NCBI GenBank assembly: GCA_947568835.1
Contig: CANOQG010000002.1
Location: forward strand, 186,001 to 250,000
Direction of reading: 5' to 3'
DNA length: 64,000 nucleotides
Source of the DNA: Protonemura montana
Taxonomy: Eukaryota > Arthropoda > Insecta > Plecoptera > Nemouridae
A program made the translations under genes and the position numbers. The notes beneath the pieces were generated by a model. That model did no database searches and was not told the DNA's origin. It was given only the letters and a program-made list of their open reading frames with translations. This document shows, piece by piece, positions 11,086-22,412 of this stretch (within the stretch, counting starts at the first letter, position 1; every line of letters starts with the position of its first letter).

Positions 11086-12271
11086 CTAATAACAACTGCG
11101 GCCGCAGTGGCTCGGACGGCAGCTCGGGCTGCGGCTTCTGTCGCGGCGCTCCGGGCGACGGTGGCTGCAGCAGCTGGTGTTGTCGGGGCTGCAGCCCCCT
11201 CTCCCCCCGAAGCGCTGGCCGCGACGTTGCTCCCGTGATGGCCCAGGCTGTTGTTCGCGGGGGCGACCTGCCACGGCTGTAGCCCCCGCGACTATCAATG
11301 TCACCTGGGCCTCGGCCCTAGCCAGCCGCTCCCGCGCCAGCTGCTCGGCTGCAGCGACAATAGCTGCAGCAGCGACGCGGGCTTCTTTAACGATGGCCCG
11401 GGCCTCTTCACGGGCGTCCTCTTCTGTGGCAGGAGCCGCAGCCTCCGCCTCCGCCTCCGTCTCGCTCTCTAATGGAAATTAAAAATTACACTGCTCAGAG
11501 AATGTTTGATGATTTAAATCATATTTAATAACAATATCCGGAATATCCTGTCTTGACTGCGTTTCATGTTAAGATTGAGAGTGGATTTCCATATTCCTCA
11601 GGGACTTTCTGATTTTTGACACGAGCTAAGAGTTTTTCAAAATAACAAGCAATTCCTTGAGTCTGACAAAATGCTTCATGGGCAGTTTACAAACTATTAT
11701 ATGTTCATGCCTAGCTTCAGTGGAGCCTTGATGAAAGTTTTAAAATACTCGCCTTATTGACGTGAAATGGACTTAAGATACCCAATATCGAGCAGTGTAA
11801 AGAACCATAAAATATTGGCTTCCTTAAGTTTCATTGATAATATAAGAACGATCACAAACATCCAAAAATAAGTTATACGTAGGTTAGAACGTATCCAGTG
11901 AGATGAACATATCAAAAACTGCACCACTATATAACTCAAAACATATCCATTTAATATCAGGGTATACCTATTGCCTAAACATGTCTTATCTTATATAATA
12001 ATGTATAGTATTTTGATAACCACGGCTAAGAAAAGTAAGAAAGACAATTTAACTCACCAAATTCTGTTTCTTGCGAACTGAAAATTGCACCCATCGTGTT
12101 TACTTTCTTGATTCCTGCTGAATGCTCGGTTAGGCGATTACCCGTGTCATATGTTCTAACAATGTGATCCAACCAGATATCGATCATACTGAACATACTG
12201 AACATTCGATATATGAGGTGATTGTTACATGGATATTTATGCAAATCGCATTTGCAGGCCAATCTCAACAT
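11086..12271 (-). CDS. Candidate two-exon minus-strand gene in E4, Ala/Glu-rich protein of unknown function
   Basis: Exon 1 reads 12271 to 12058 and ends at a strong donor (GTGAGT from 12057). Exon 2 starts at 11468 after an acceptor-like TTTCCATTAG and runs to TAG at 11088-11086. The phases match: exon 1 leaves one base, and joining opens the frame ESETEAEAEAAAPATEED, giving about 198 residues. Exon 1 includes WLDHIVRTYDTGNRLTEH; exon 2 is an Ala/Glu/Arg-rich likely coiled coil followed by an Arg/Gly-rich end. Exon 2 is a GC-rich island in AT-rich DNA. AATAAA signals follow about 70-105 bp past the stop. Another ATG in good context at 12353-12351 opens only 13 codons. I do not recognise the protein; it may be a captured host gene fragment. 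The first exon and start are uncertain. Confidence 0.42.
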
Positions 12272-12645
12272 TCGATTTGTAGAGCGATTGTTGTTGGTCC
12301 CATTCGATTAGTCACTGCCTCATTGTCGTCGAACTGTTTGCGATGGCAGCCATGTTTGTTCTTCTCTTTTCTCACTAGCTAGACAGACGTTAAAGAAGCC
12401 GGTTTACTTTATCGTATCTCCAGTTGATAATTACCATTTCATAGTGTTATTACTGTCACGTTGGTTTGAATTGGTCTTAAATTGGATCATTATATCTAAT
12501 ATTGTGATTTGGTGCAATTTTCATTGATTGCGAGTCGCAAATCAACCGATAAATCAAGTGTGAAGTTAATCTTTTCAAGACCCTGGCCGTGGACCGGTCA
12601 ATACGGCAATCCTGTAAGTACCGAATCTACTATACCTACATAGTG

Positions 12646-12671
12646 ATATTATTATTATTATTATTATTATA
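12646..12671. repeat. (ATT)n microsatellite
   Basis: About eight ATT units inside the predicted RepHel-2 leader intron. Confidence 0.9.
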
Positions 12672-12722
12672 AATATACATTGTTTAATGGAATTGAATAG
12701 CATGATAGCTTAGTTTACCCAC

Positions 12723-12755
12723 GTCAAGCACTATTCCAGTCAAGAAGTGCTTGAC
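12723..12755 (+). other. 10-bp inverted repeat in leader intron
   Basis: GTCAAGCACT (12723-12732) and AGTGCTTGAC (12746-12755) are perfect reverse complements with a 13-nt loop that itself contains AGTCAAG. It could form a hairpin in RNA or bind a dimer. There is no counterpart in E6 or E7. Confidence 0.65.
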
Positions 12756-13019
12756 TGGTGCCTTTACAAAACCATAATTGATTTTGTTTTGTCGATAATG
12801 GACGCTGTGCCATGACTTCTAATTTCAAATGGAATTCGCAAATTGTTGTTCACGCAGTAATATTCAACCCCTCTTATCGTCATCAGAGGAATTAAGATAC
12901 CTACAGGTACAGGTCAAACGGATACCCAGTAGATAAATAACAAAGGTTATCTGATATCAATAAATGGTGTTTGGCAATGGTGGGCAAGGTAGTATTTAAT
13001 CATCGTTTTCTTCCCACAG

Positions 13020-15818
13020 ATGCCACCTAAAAAGCGTGCACACCTGACGCGTCGAAAAATTACTAAAAATGCGAAGACAAGTGCTGAGATTATTGCAGCA
13101 AAGGAAAGGACGGCAGCCGAAAGAGCAAGACTGAAGCGAGCGGCCGAGCGAGCTGACCAGGAGCCGACTGATGCCCCGCAGCGTCGTGTTATTATTTCAG
13201 AGCAGGCGCGTTTGCACATAGAGCATGAGACCGCAGACGAGCGGAGTGCCCGCCTCGCGAAAATGGCAGAAAATGCTCGCCAGCGCAGAGAGGCCGAGAC
13301 GGAGGCCCAGCGTACAGAGCGTCTGGCCCAGGTGGCTGAGTCAAAGCGTCGCCGCTTGAACGAAGCAACCGAGGAACGGCGCATACAGCTTCTAGCTGAA
13401 AAGGTCGAGTCAGAGCGCCTCCGTTTGGTGAAATATTCCGACAAACAGCGACTCCAGCGACTGGCCCAGAGGGCAGAGGCAGAGCGTCGCCGCTTGAGTG
13501 ACGCTACAGAACAACAGCGTCTCCAGCGATTGGCTCAAATGGCAGACCATATACGAGCTCAGAGGGAAATCGAGACTACAACAGCACACGAGAGTCGATT
13601 GGTCGCCGTAAGGGAGCGATCGCAGCAGCGTCGCAGTGCCGAGACAAGGGACCGGCTTGCAGCGGCCGAAGTGGAAGTCTATCAGCGCGCCGAGGAGGCT
13701 GAACAAGAGCAAAGCCAGCGAGTCGAGGTCGAGGCCATTGATGTGGCAGAGGAACCGATCGAGCCCGATCTTGCACCGGTTAACCTACATCCTTTGCACT
13801 TGGAAGCTGCCCGGCAAGACGTGACTGACGTCGCATTGTTTCACTGTGGCAACCTGGACCAAGAATGCAGGATTTGCAGGGCTCTACATTTCAAAGGAGA
13901 GAGGCCTTCAGACAAGATTTACAAGCTCTGTTGTCACGCGGGAAATGTCATGCTAGAGCCGCTCCTCCCGTATCCGGACTTGATGCTTGCGTTGCTTACC
14001 GGCGACCATTGCGGATCAAAGAACTTCCGTAAGAACATCCGGTCTTACAACAGTTCGCTCTCCTTCGCGTCGGTCGGAGCAAAGACGGATATCCCGCAGG
14101 GTCGTGGCACGTATTGTTTCCGTGTCCATGGAAACATTCAGCACAGGATCGGACACATGGGGCAGGCGGTGCAGAAGCCACTCTATTCCCACCTGTACTT
14201 TCTCGACGCGGAGCAGGCGAAGACGCATCGAATGGACAGGCGTGAGAATGCTGATCTGATGCCCGACCTGCTGAACGAGCTGGACTCGCTGGTTCGCGAC
14301 ATTAATCCTTTCGCCCAAGGGCTCAAGACGCTGGGGCAGGTGGAGGCAGAGGACCGCGTCCGTGCCGCGGCCGAGGGGCGCCCCGAAGTGCGGGCCGAGT
14401 TGCGCTTTGTAGATGACCGGCGACGTCTTTACGAGAATCCGACGGCGCACGAGGTGGCCGTGGTGTATCAGAGCGTGGACGGTGGAATGCCTCCGCTTGG
14501 CCGCGACATTCGCATCCATACCCACAGCGGCTTCTTTGAGCAGCTGTCCGTCCTGTCGCCCAACACGGATCCGTTGAGCTACGTCCTGTTGTTCCCGCGA
14601 GGAGAGCCCGGCTGGCAAAGAGACATGCCACACACGAGGCAATCAGCGCACAGTGTCGTCACACTGATGGAGTTCTACAGCCATCGACTCCACGAGCGTG
14701 CTGGTTCCTTCCACCCCGTGCTGCACGCCGGCAAGCTGACGCAGCAGTTCATGGTGGACGCGTACATCAAGGTGGAGGGGAATCGTCTTGAGTTCGTGAT
14801 CCGGAACCAGAAAACTCTGCGCGCCGAGCTTTATCGCGGTCTGATGGACCACATAGAGCACCGTGCCGAGCAGCAGGGCTGCAATGTCGGCAAAATGGTG
14901 ATCCTGCCGTCAAGTTTCATCGGCAGCCCCAGGCATTGTCAGCAACTCTATCAAGACGCGATGAGCATCGTCACCAAGTTTGGGAAGCCCGATCTTTTCC
15001 TGACGATGACGTGCAACCCGAAGTGGCCCGAAATTCAGGAGAGCCTTGCGGCGTTTGAAAGGGCCGAGGACCGACCCGACCTCACCGCCCGAGTGTTTCA
15101 ACTGAAACTCAAGGAACTGATGGCCGACCTGACAAAAAGACACGTGCTGGGCGTACCCATGGCTCACTTCCACGTGATCGAGTTCCAAAAACGAGGACTC
15201 CCGCACGCCCACATTTTGGTCATCCTCCGCGACGAGGACAAGATCCGCACTCCCGAGGAGGTAGACGCACTCATCTGTGCCGAGTTGCCCGATCCGGTGA
15301 CCGAGGAGAGACTTCACAAGGTGATCGTGTCGTCAATGATTCACGGCCCGTGCGGCGCTCGGAACATGCGCTCTGTGTGCATGGAGGACGGCAAGTGCAA
15401 GAAGAAGTTCCCAAAGTCGTTCACAGCGCAGACTGTGGTCAACGAAGGGGGCTTCACCGTCTATCGCCGTAGAGAAAGCGGACCGACGCATACCATCTCA
15501 GGGAGAGTGGTGGACAACCGAGACGTAGTGCCTTACAACAAGTACTTGAGCTCGAAGTTCGACTGCCACCTGAACATCGAGCACTGTGGATCCGCGAAGA
15601 CGGTCAAGTACCTGTGCAAGTACGTGTACAAAGGTCACGACTGTGCCAGGGTGCAGCTTCGCGTCTCTGTCCCCGCGGAGGGCGAACACGAGCAGCGTCC
15701 GGCGCGCGGTGCCCAGCACGAGTTGGTATGGGACGAGGTCTCACACTACATTGACTCTCGCTACGTGAGTCCCCAAGAGGCGGTGTGGCGCATTTTCGGA
15801 TTTGAAATGCACGATAAA
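13020..15818 (+). pseudogene. RepHel-2, 5' part (Rep nuclease), interrupted by E5
   Basis: First 933 codons of a Helitron Rep/helicase gene. Start: ATG 13020, directly after an acceptor, matching the starts of RepHel-3 and -4 (MPPKK). Domains: basic N-terminus; six tandem 23-residue STPR-like repeats (from DERSARLAKM, about residues 76-213); a Cys/His cluster (CRIC...CCH); Rep motif 1 (FLTMTCNPKW); HUH motif PHAHIL with His729 and His731; and the tyrosine motif YLCKYVYKG with Tyr864 and Tyr868. The reading frame has no defects up to Lys933, where E5 begins. The frame then runs 15 codons into E5 to a stop at 15861-15863. It differs from RepHel-3 and -4 mostly at silent sites, so it was under protein-level selection before disruption. 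A truncated Rep without helicase could still be translated. Confidence 0.92.
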
Positions 15819-15826
15819 TTAACCTT

Positions 15827-15836
15827 ATATAAAAGC
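15827..15836 (+). promoter_or_regulatory. TATA-box-like site at the 5' terminus (representative)
   Basis: TATATAAAAG lies 8 nt inside the start of E5. The same site is at the same distance from every other unit start seen: 2162, 5392, 9144, 27026, 36064, 46383, 50129, 53001, 57361 and 61534. It matches the TATA consensus exactly. If used, transcripts would start about 30 nt further in, and upstream control would lie in the 3' end of the preceding unit. It may instead be kept as part of the Rep recognition sequence. Confidence 0.5.
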
Positions 15837-16823
15837 CTTAAATTGCGATGTTCAACTTTTTAGTTTGTATCTGACCAGCTGACCAGCTGGGGTAACATTT
15901 TTCTGTACATGTTGATTTAAATTGCGAAATTTGGTTAAAAACGTGTGCAATTGGGTTATAATTGTTCAAAATTAAAATCTCTATCCTATTGTGACACTTT
16001 GAGGGTGATTTGAAAGCGTTTTTTTGGTGAAATATTGATAATTGTGTTTGAAATTTCCTGCCTAGGAAAATTGGAGCCATGTCTCACAGTTCGATTTTTA
16101 TTTCATTCAAAACTTGCCTTTAAATGACCTGCAGCAGTTTGGTAATACTCTTCATGCATGCCTATGAAAGTTATTGAAGAAATTGAGCACAAACGCTGTT
16201 ATTTACGTTCGTTTTAAGTGAAATAGAAATAATTTTGCAAAAAGTTTGACAGATGCATTCATTTGTTTGGTTTTTTGACCACTGCAGGGTGAACGAATTC
16301 TTAAACTTATCTTTGCGGCAGTGCATTCAGTGATTCAGGATATTCAAACGTCAATGTCAATGTCAACGTCAATGTCAAATTCTTTTCAAAATCTCTAGAA
16401 CTGAAGGAAAAACGTGTGAAATTGGCTTATTTTGGTTCTTTATTCAGGATTTAATCCAACTACGTCTTTTTCACGGTGATTTTAAAGAGCATTATTATAG
16501 TAAAGTATCAAAAATATTGTTGGTGTCTTGGCTAGCAAGATGAAAAATAGCCACTTGACAAGCCCGTGGCATTCTTGTGGAGGTTATTTACACGTCAAAA
16601 AGGTTTGGAAAGTTAAACAATCTATTAACACAACTATTGGAATCTTTTGTAAACATATTTAAAGATATTTATTGTAAATAGTATACGAAAGACAAGAAAT
16701 TTCTTAAAATACGACGATTTTTCTCCATCCCCAGCCTAGACAAGATCACACAGTTGATTCCAAGCCATCAATGATATTTGTGACAAATATGTAAATCAAT
16801 AACAATCCTAACTTTCTTTGCAG

Positions 16824-17016
16824 GTCTTTTACACATTAAATAGGGTTTTTAAACAAACAAAACACACTTGATTAGTTTTTTATTGATAATTTTGCCAAAA
16901 CTAGATTTAAAGTGACATTGACAGATCAAAGATAAACATTTGACAGATATCTTTCATCGAATCAGGACGCCGTGGATACTTATTTTATTTTCGAGGATGC
17001 CGTGATTATTCAACAG
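16824..17016 (+). other. Exon-like 193-nt module of subfamily B
   Basis: It is bounded by a textbook acceptor (CCTAACTTTCTTTGCAG, with a branch-point-like CTAAC) and a donor-like CAACAG|GTATTT. It recurs with the same borders at 47392-47584, 51135-51326, 54000-54192 and 62541-62733, and in diverged form in E7 at 37044-37228. All frames contain stops, so it would be a non-coding exon. It could be a captured UTR exon or an internal splice trap. Confidence 0.45.
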
Positions 17017-17100
17017 GTATTTAAATTCAAAACGTCATTAATGACAGAGTGCAGTTTTATCAAATCTAATCCAAATAAGCAATCTAAGTTTAATACGGTT

Positions 17101-19265
17101 TTCTATGGAAGTGTTTAATATTGTATAGTACTTTAAGGTGTTACATGGTAGTCTATGTTATTCTATGGTATTCTATGGTATTCTATGGTATTCTATGGAG
17201 TTCTATGGTATTCTATGGTATTCTATGGTATTCTATGATATTCTATGGTATTCTATGGTATTCTATGGTATTCTATAGTATTCTATGGTATTCTATGGTA
17301 AACTATGGTATTCCAAGGTATTCTATGGTATTCTATGGAGTTCTATGGTATTCTATGATATTGTTTGGTATTTTATGATTTTGTATGGTATTATATGGTA
17401 TTATTTAGAGTTATATGGTATTCTATGGTATTGTTTGGTATTCTATGGTATTGTTTGGTATTCTATGGTATTGTTTGGTATTCTATTATATAGTTTGGTA
17501 TTCTATGGTATTTTATGGTATTTTATGGTATTGTTTGGTATTCTATGGTGTTCTATGGTAATCTATGATATAGTTTGGTATTCTATGGTATTCTATGGTA
17601 TTTTATGGTATTCTATGGTATTCTATGGTATTCTATGGTATTCTATGGTATTCTATGGTATTCTATGGAGTTCTATGGTATTCTATGATATTGTTTGGTA
17701 TTCTATGATATTGTATGGTATTGTATGGTATTCTATGGAGTTCCATGGTATTCTATGGTATTCTATGGAGTTCTATGGTATTCTATGATATTTTTTGGTA
17801 TTCTACGATATTGTATGGTATTCTATGGTATTCTATGGTATTCTATGGTATTCTATGGAGTTCTATTGTATTCTATGGTATTCTATGGTATTCTATGATA
17901 TTGTTTGATATTCTATGGTATTCTATGGTATTCTATGGTATATTATCGTGTACTATGGTATTCTATGGAGTTCTATGGTACTCTATTATATTTTTTGGTA
18001 TTCTATGATATTGTATGGTATTGTATGGTATTGTATGGTATTGTATGGTATTCTTTGGAGTTCTTTGGTATTCTATGATTTTGTTTGGTATTTTATGATA
18101 TTCTATTGAGTTCTATGGTATTCTTTGATATTTTTTTGTATTCTATGATATTGTATGGTATTCTATGATATTCTATTAAGTTCTATGGTATTCTATGGTA
18201 TTCTATGGTATTCTATGGAGTTCCTTGGTACTCTATTGTATTTTTTGTATTCTATGATATTTTATGGTATTCTATGGTATTCTATGGTATTCTATGGTAT
18301 TCTATGATATTGTTTGGTATTCTATGGTATTCTATGGTATTCTATGATATTGTTTGGTATTCTATGGTATTTTATGGCATTCTATCGTGTACTATGGTAT
18401 TCTATGGAGTTCTATGGTACTCTATTATATTTTTTGGTATTCTATGATATTGTATGGTATTGTATGGTATTGTATGGTATTCTATGGTATTCTATGGTAT
18501 TCTATGGCATTGTTTGGTATTTTATGATATTCTATTGAGTTCTATGGTATTCTATGATATTGTTTGGTATTTTATGGTATTCTATGGTATTGTTTGGTGA
18601 TCTATGGTATTCTATGATATTGTTTGGTATTCTATGGTATTCTATGGTATTCTATGGAGTTCTATGGTACTCTATTATATTTTTTGGTATTCTATGATAT
18701 TATATGGTATTCTATGGTATTCTATGGTATTCTATGACATTGTTCGGTATTTTATGATATTCTAGTGAGTTCTAGGGTATTCTATGATATTTTTTTTTGT
18801 ATTCTATGATATTGTATGGTATTCTATGGAGTTCTATGGTATTCTATGGTATTCTATGGTATTCTTTGGAGTTCTTTGGTATTCTATGATTTTGTTTGGT
18901 ATTCTTTGGTATTCTATGGAGTTCTATGGTAGTCGATGATATTATTTGGTATTCTTTGGTATTCTATGGTATTCTATGGTATTCTATGGTATTCTATGGA
19001 GTTCTTTGGTATTCTATGATATTGTTTGGTATTCTATGGTATTCTTTGGAGTTCTATGATATTCTATGAAATTCTATTGAGTTATATGGTATTCTATGGT
19101 ATTCTATGGAGTTCTATGATATTCTATGGTATTCTATGGTATTGTATGGAGTTCTATGGTATTCTATGGTATTGTTAGGTATTCTATGGTGTTCTATGGT
19201 ATTCTATGGTATTCTATGGTATTCTATGGTATTCTATGGTATTTTATGGAATTGTATGGTATTTA
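17101..19265 (+). repeat. 10-bp minisatellite array in E5
   Basis: TTCTATGGTA units with many GGAGTTCTAT and GATATTGTTTGGTAT variants. Blocks of about 250 bp recur, for example the CGTGTACTATGGTATTCTAT segment at about 17947 and 18385. ORFs up to 167 codons are repeat by-products. Confidence 0.95.
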
Positions 19266-19442
19266 ACAATATTGTTAGGTGTTGTTTGGCACTTTTGGTT
19301 GTGGCCCTATTTAAAACTTTTGGAACGGCATCTGACAAATTTCGAAAACTTTTTAAAATATGCTTCAAGTCAAGTAAAATATAAATCAAAATGCCCACTC
19401 CCTCAAAATCTTAAGGTGCCGTTAGGCATCGGGTTCTGCTAG

Positions 19443-22412
19443 TCGCATACCATCATTCGTCTGGCGATCCACCTCGAGGGTGAGCACACAGTCACGTTCC
19501 GGCCCGGAGACGAGGAAGCCGCAGCAGAACGCGGCAGCACTGCGCTGACCACGCTCACAGCATGGTTTGCATTGAACCAGACCAACTCGGCGGCACGACA
19601 GTTCAAGTACGTCGACATACCGTACCACTTCCGATTCGAAGGAAAAGCGTGGAAGCCGCGCAAGCGAGGTGCCGGCAGCATCATTAGCCGCATGTACTCC
19701 GTAACGCCCCGGCAGATCGAGCGATACCATCTGCGTCTTCTTCTGCTACACGTGGCCGGCGCCACCTCCTACGAGGACGTGCGCACGCACCAGGGCACGG
19801 TGTACGCTAGCTTCAAGGAAGCTGCCATGGCGCGCAACCTGCTCATGGACGACGACGAGTGGCAAAAGTGCCTCGAGGAGGCGGTTGCGATCCAGATGCC
19901 GAACGAACTTCGTCAGCTGTTTGCCGTGATTTGCGCTTTCTGCCAGCCGGTTGACCCACTGACTCTGTGGCAGCGATTCAAGGACGATTTCTGCGAAGAT
20001 TTCGCCCGAGACCACGACCCCATCGAGGCGGAACAGTTGGCGCTGAACGCAATCCAGTCCGTGCTTGCCCTGCACCGACTGACCAACGCCGAACTCGGTT
20101 TGCCGGCGCCCCGAGTGCCAGTCATCGTTGCTGTCGACGAGCAGTTCGATCAGGCCGCCGAAAGGGAAGAGGCCGAGGAGAACTTGGTGAAGCTCAACGA
20201 CAGACAGCGCGTGGCATTCGAAGCGGTGATGACAGCAATCGATGATCCGTACGCCGAGCAGAGGTGCTTCTACCTAGACGGCCCGGGCGGCAGCGGGAAG
20301 ACCTTCCTATACAACACCCTCATCAGCACGCTGCGAGCCCGAGGCGAGCGAGCCGTGGCCGTCGCGTGGACGGGCATTGCGGCGACGCTGCTGAAGGGAG
20401 GGAGGACCTGCCACTCACGGTTCCGATTGCCCGTTCCCATTGTGGAGAACAGCACGTCTGGCGTGAAGCCCAACTCCGCCGAGGGCGCTTCGCTGAGGGC
20501 GGCCAAGGTCATCATCTTGGATGAAGGACCCATGGCGCCTCTGCTGGCCCTAAACGTGATCGAGCGGACGCTAAGAGACGTGACCAACGATGAGCGTCCG
20601 TTCGGCGGAAAGGTGATCGTTATCGGCGGAGATTTTAGGCAGTGCCTACCAGTCGTTCGAAATGGCAACCGAACGACCATTGTCGAGCAGTGCATTAAGC
20701 GAGGCGCGCTTTGGTCGTTGTTCCGGACCCTCGAGCTGCGCGCAAACATGCGCGCGAACGCAGGCGAAGTAGAGTTCGTCGAGTGGCTGCTGCGCGTGGG
20801 AAACGGCGAGCTTTTGAACGACCGCCACCTCCCGGACGACACCATTGCCCTGCCCGATCTGTGTGTCGTGGACTGCGTAATCGACGCCGTCTTCGGCAAG
20901 AGCATTAGTGCTGCCGAGATGGCCGAGATGCAGGACCATGCCATTCTGTGTCCGAAGAACGTGGAATCTTTGAACATCAATGACACAGTTCTGGAGCGCC
21001 TCGAAGGCGACGCACACGAATACTGCAGCGCAGACTCAGTAGACGTAAGTGAAGGCGAAGATGGCGACGCTTTGGCTACCGACTATCCTGTTGAGTATCT
21101 CAATTCGTTGACGCCATCCGGGATGCCACCGCACAAGCTGCGCCTGAAAGTGCATGCAATCGTGATGCTCATGAGGAACGTGAACGTGAGAGCCGGCCTG
21201 TGCAATGGAACTCGGCTCAGCGTAGTTGCACTCCACGAGCACGTGATCGACTGCAGGATTATAGGAGGACGCTACACAGGAGATCGAACTTTTCTCTGCC
21301 GAGTGAACCTCACGCCCTCAGACATTGGTTTGCCATTCACCATGACAAGGCGCCAGTTCCCGATTCGTCTGGCATTCGCCATGACAATCAACAAAGCACA
21401 GGGACAGTCTTTGAGGCGAGTGGGTGTGCATCTCGAAAAACCAGTGTTTGGACACGGCCAGCTCTACGTGGCGCTGTCTCGAGCTCGATCTCTGGACTCG
21501 GTCTTCCTGGCAGTCACCGGTAACGAGGCGCAGGGCATGTTGATTGCTTCGAGCAAGACCACTTTCACCAAGAACATCGTGTACAAGGAGGTGCTCGAGA
21601 TCCATACGCCGGAACAGCTGGCAGCGGATCCTCCCTCGCACAGTGTCCGTCGCAGTGACGATCACAAGGCTGACCAGGAGGCCGTTGAGCAGTCGCTCAG
21701 TCAACTCGCGGTCTCGGATGCTGGTGAGCTAATCGAACCGATGGACACAAGCGACTGTGGCGCGCCGCACACTTGCATTGTGCGTGCTTCGTTTCACCAG
21801 GGAGACGCTCGATCTGTCAATGCAGGGAGGCAATGCACGGCAGTGGCTGCTTGCGCAGTCGCCATGGCACATAGCCGATGCCCTTCCACCTGGCACACTG
21901 ACACTCTGGACAGCATCCTCGAAGCCGGCGATTCACTGTACACTCTCAGTGCACACAATCTGCCGTTCGGCGAGGAATTTCTCGCTGTGAATGATTTGCA
22001 CGATAGCTTCTCCGTTATGGGATTGAAATTTTGCATTGCTTCTGATCCTGTCGTGGAAAATGCTAAGCACGGTTTGATCCGGCCACAAAACATCCCTGTC
22101 CAACCTAGCCAAGACGCCTGGCCCGACCTCCTGACAGGACTGACCGAGTTTCTCGCCAGCTCGGCCTGTGGGATTTTAACATCTGCGGACGTGTCGGTAG
22201 CATTGGGCCGAGCAGACGACGGGACCTACTGGATGTTTGATTCCCATTCCAGAGACCAGCACGGATTCTCGAGTCCTGATGGCACAGCGTGTCTGACAAT
22301 TCACCCGGACTTGAGAGCGCTTGGTGAACTGTTCTGCGCCAACGTTCTCTCTGCGCAGGCACTCAGCCCTAAGCCATTCACAATCGAGAAATTGCCGATT
22401 GCACGTTCTTAA
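19443..22412 (+). pseudogene. RepHel-2, 3' part (PIF1 helicase plus C-terminal protease-like domain)
   Basis: It continues RepHel-2 in frame after E5 (989 codons; with the 5' part 1922). It has no ATG at its start, the first internal Met being at 19572. PIF1-family helicase motifs are all present: Walker A GPGGSGKT (Lys1219 in joined numbering), TGIAATLLKGGRTCHS, Walker B ILDEGPM, GGDFRQCLP, INKAQGQS and YVALSRARS. Where RepHel-1, -3 and -4 stop at MDTSSS or MDASSS, this one continues about 215 residues with QGD, AGRQC (Cys1731) and FDSH (Asp1866, His1868), the layout of papain-fold C76/OTU-like deubiquitinases. The frame is intact to TAA 22410-22412. As placed it lacks a promoter and start, so it is probably not expressed whole. 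Confidence 0.92.

Larger units (their letters stand above)
12614..13019 (+). other. Predicted 5'-UTR intron of RepHel-2
   Basis: A consensus donor CCT|GTAAGTACC at 12614 and an acceptor CGTTTTCTTCCCACAG ending at 13019 bracket this stretch, and the RepHel ATG is the first codon after the acceptor. The same arrangement in E6 and E7 supports it. Inside are an ATT-type microsatellite (about 12646-12671) and a 10-bp inverted repeat (12723-12755). Confidence 0.62.
15819..19442 (+). mobile_element. E5: non-autonomous Helitron nested in RepHel-2 (3624 bp), subfamily B
   Basis: It begins TTAACCTTATATAAAAG and ends with the TGCC-GTTA-GGCA hairpin, TCGGGTTCTG and CTAG (19439-19442). It sits between codons AAA and TCG of the RepHel-2 gene. 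Removing it restores the frame and the residues found in RepHel-3 (EKSHTIIRL there, DKSHTIIRL here). No host bases are duplicated or lost, so the insertion is A|T, as known for Helitrons. The 5' 1.28 kb holds the shared 5' block, GTCAA-type repeats (about 16345-16380) and an exon-like module (16824-17016); then comes the minisatellite and a 170-bp tail. Confidence 0.95.

Noticed and set aside
11177-11482. Plus-strand Ala/Ser-rich ORF
   Set aside because: It is the reverse of the GC-rich exon. The minus strand has a matching upstream exon with correct phase and poly(A) signals; the plus strand has none.
15819-15863. Real C-terminus of a shorter RepHel-2
   Set aside because: The last 15 codons are the first bases of E5, and the true continuation lies in frame at 19443.
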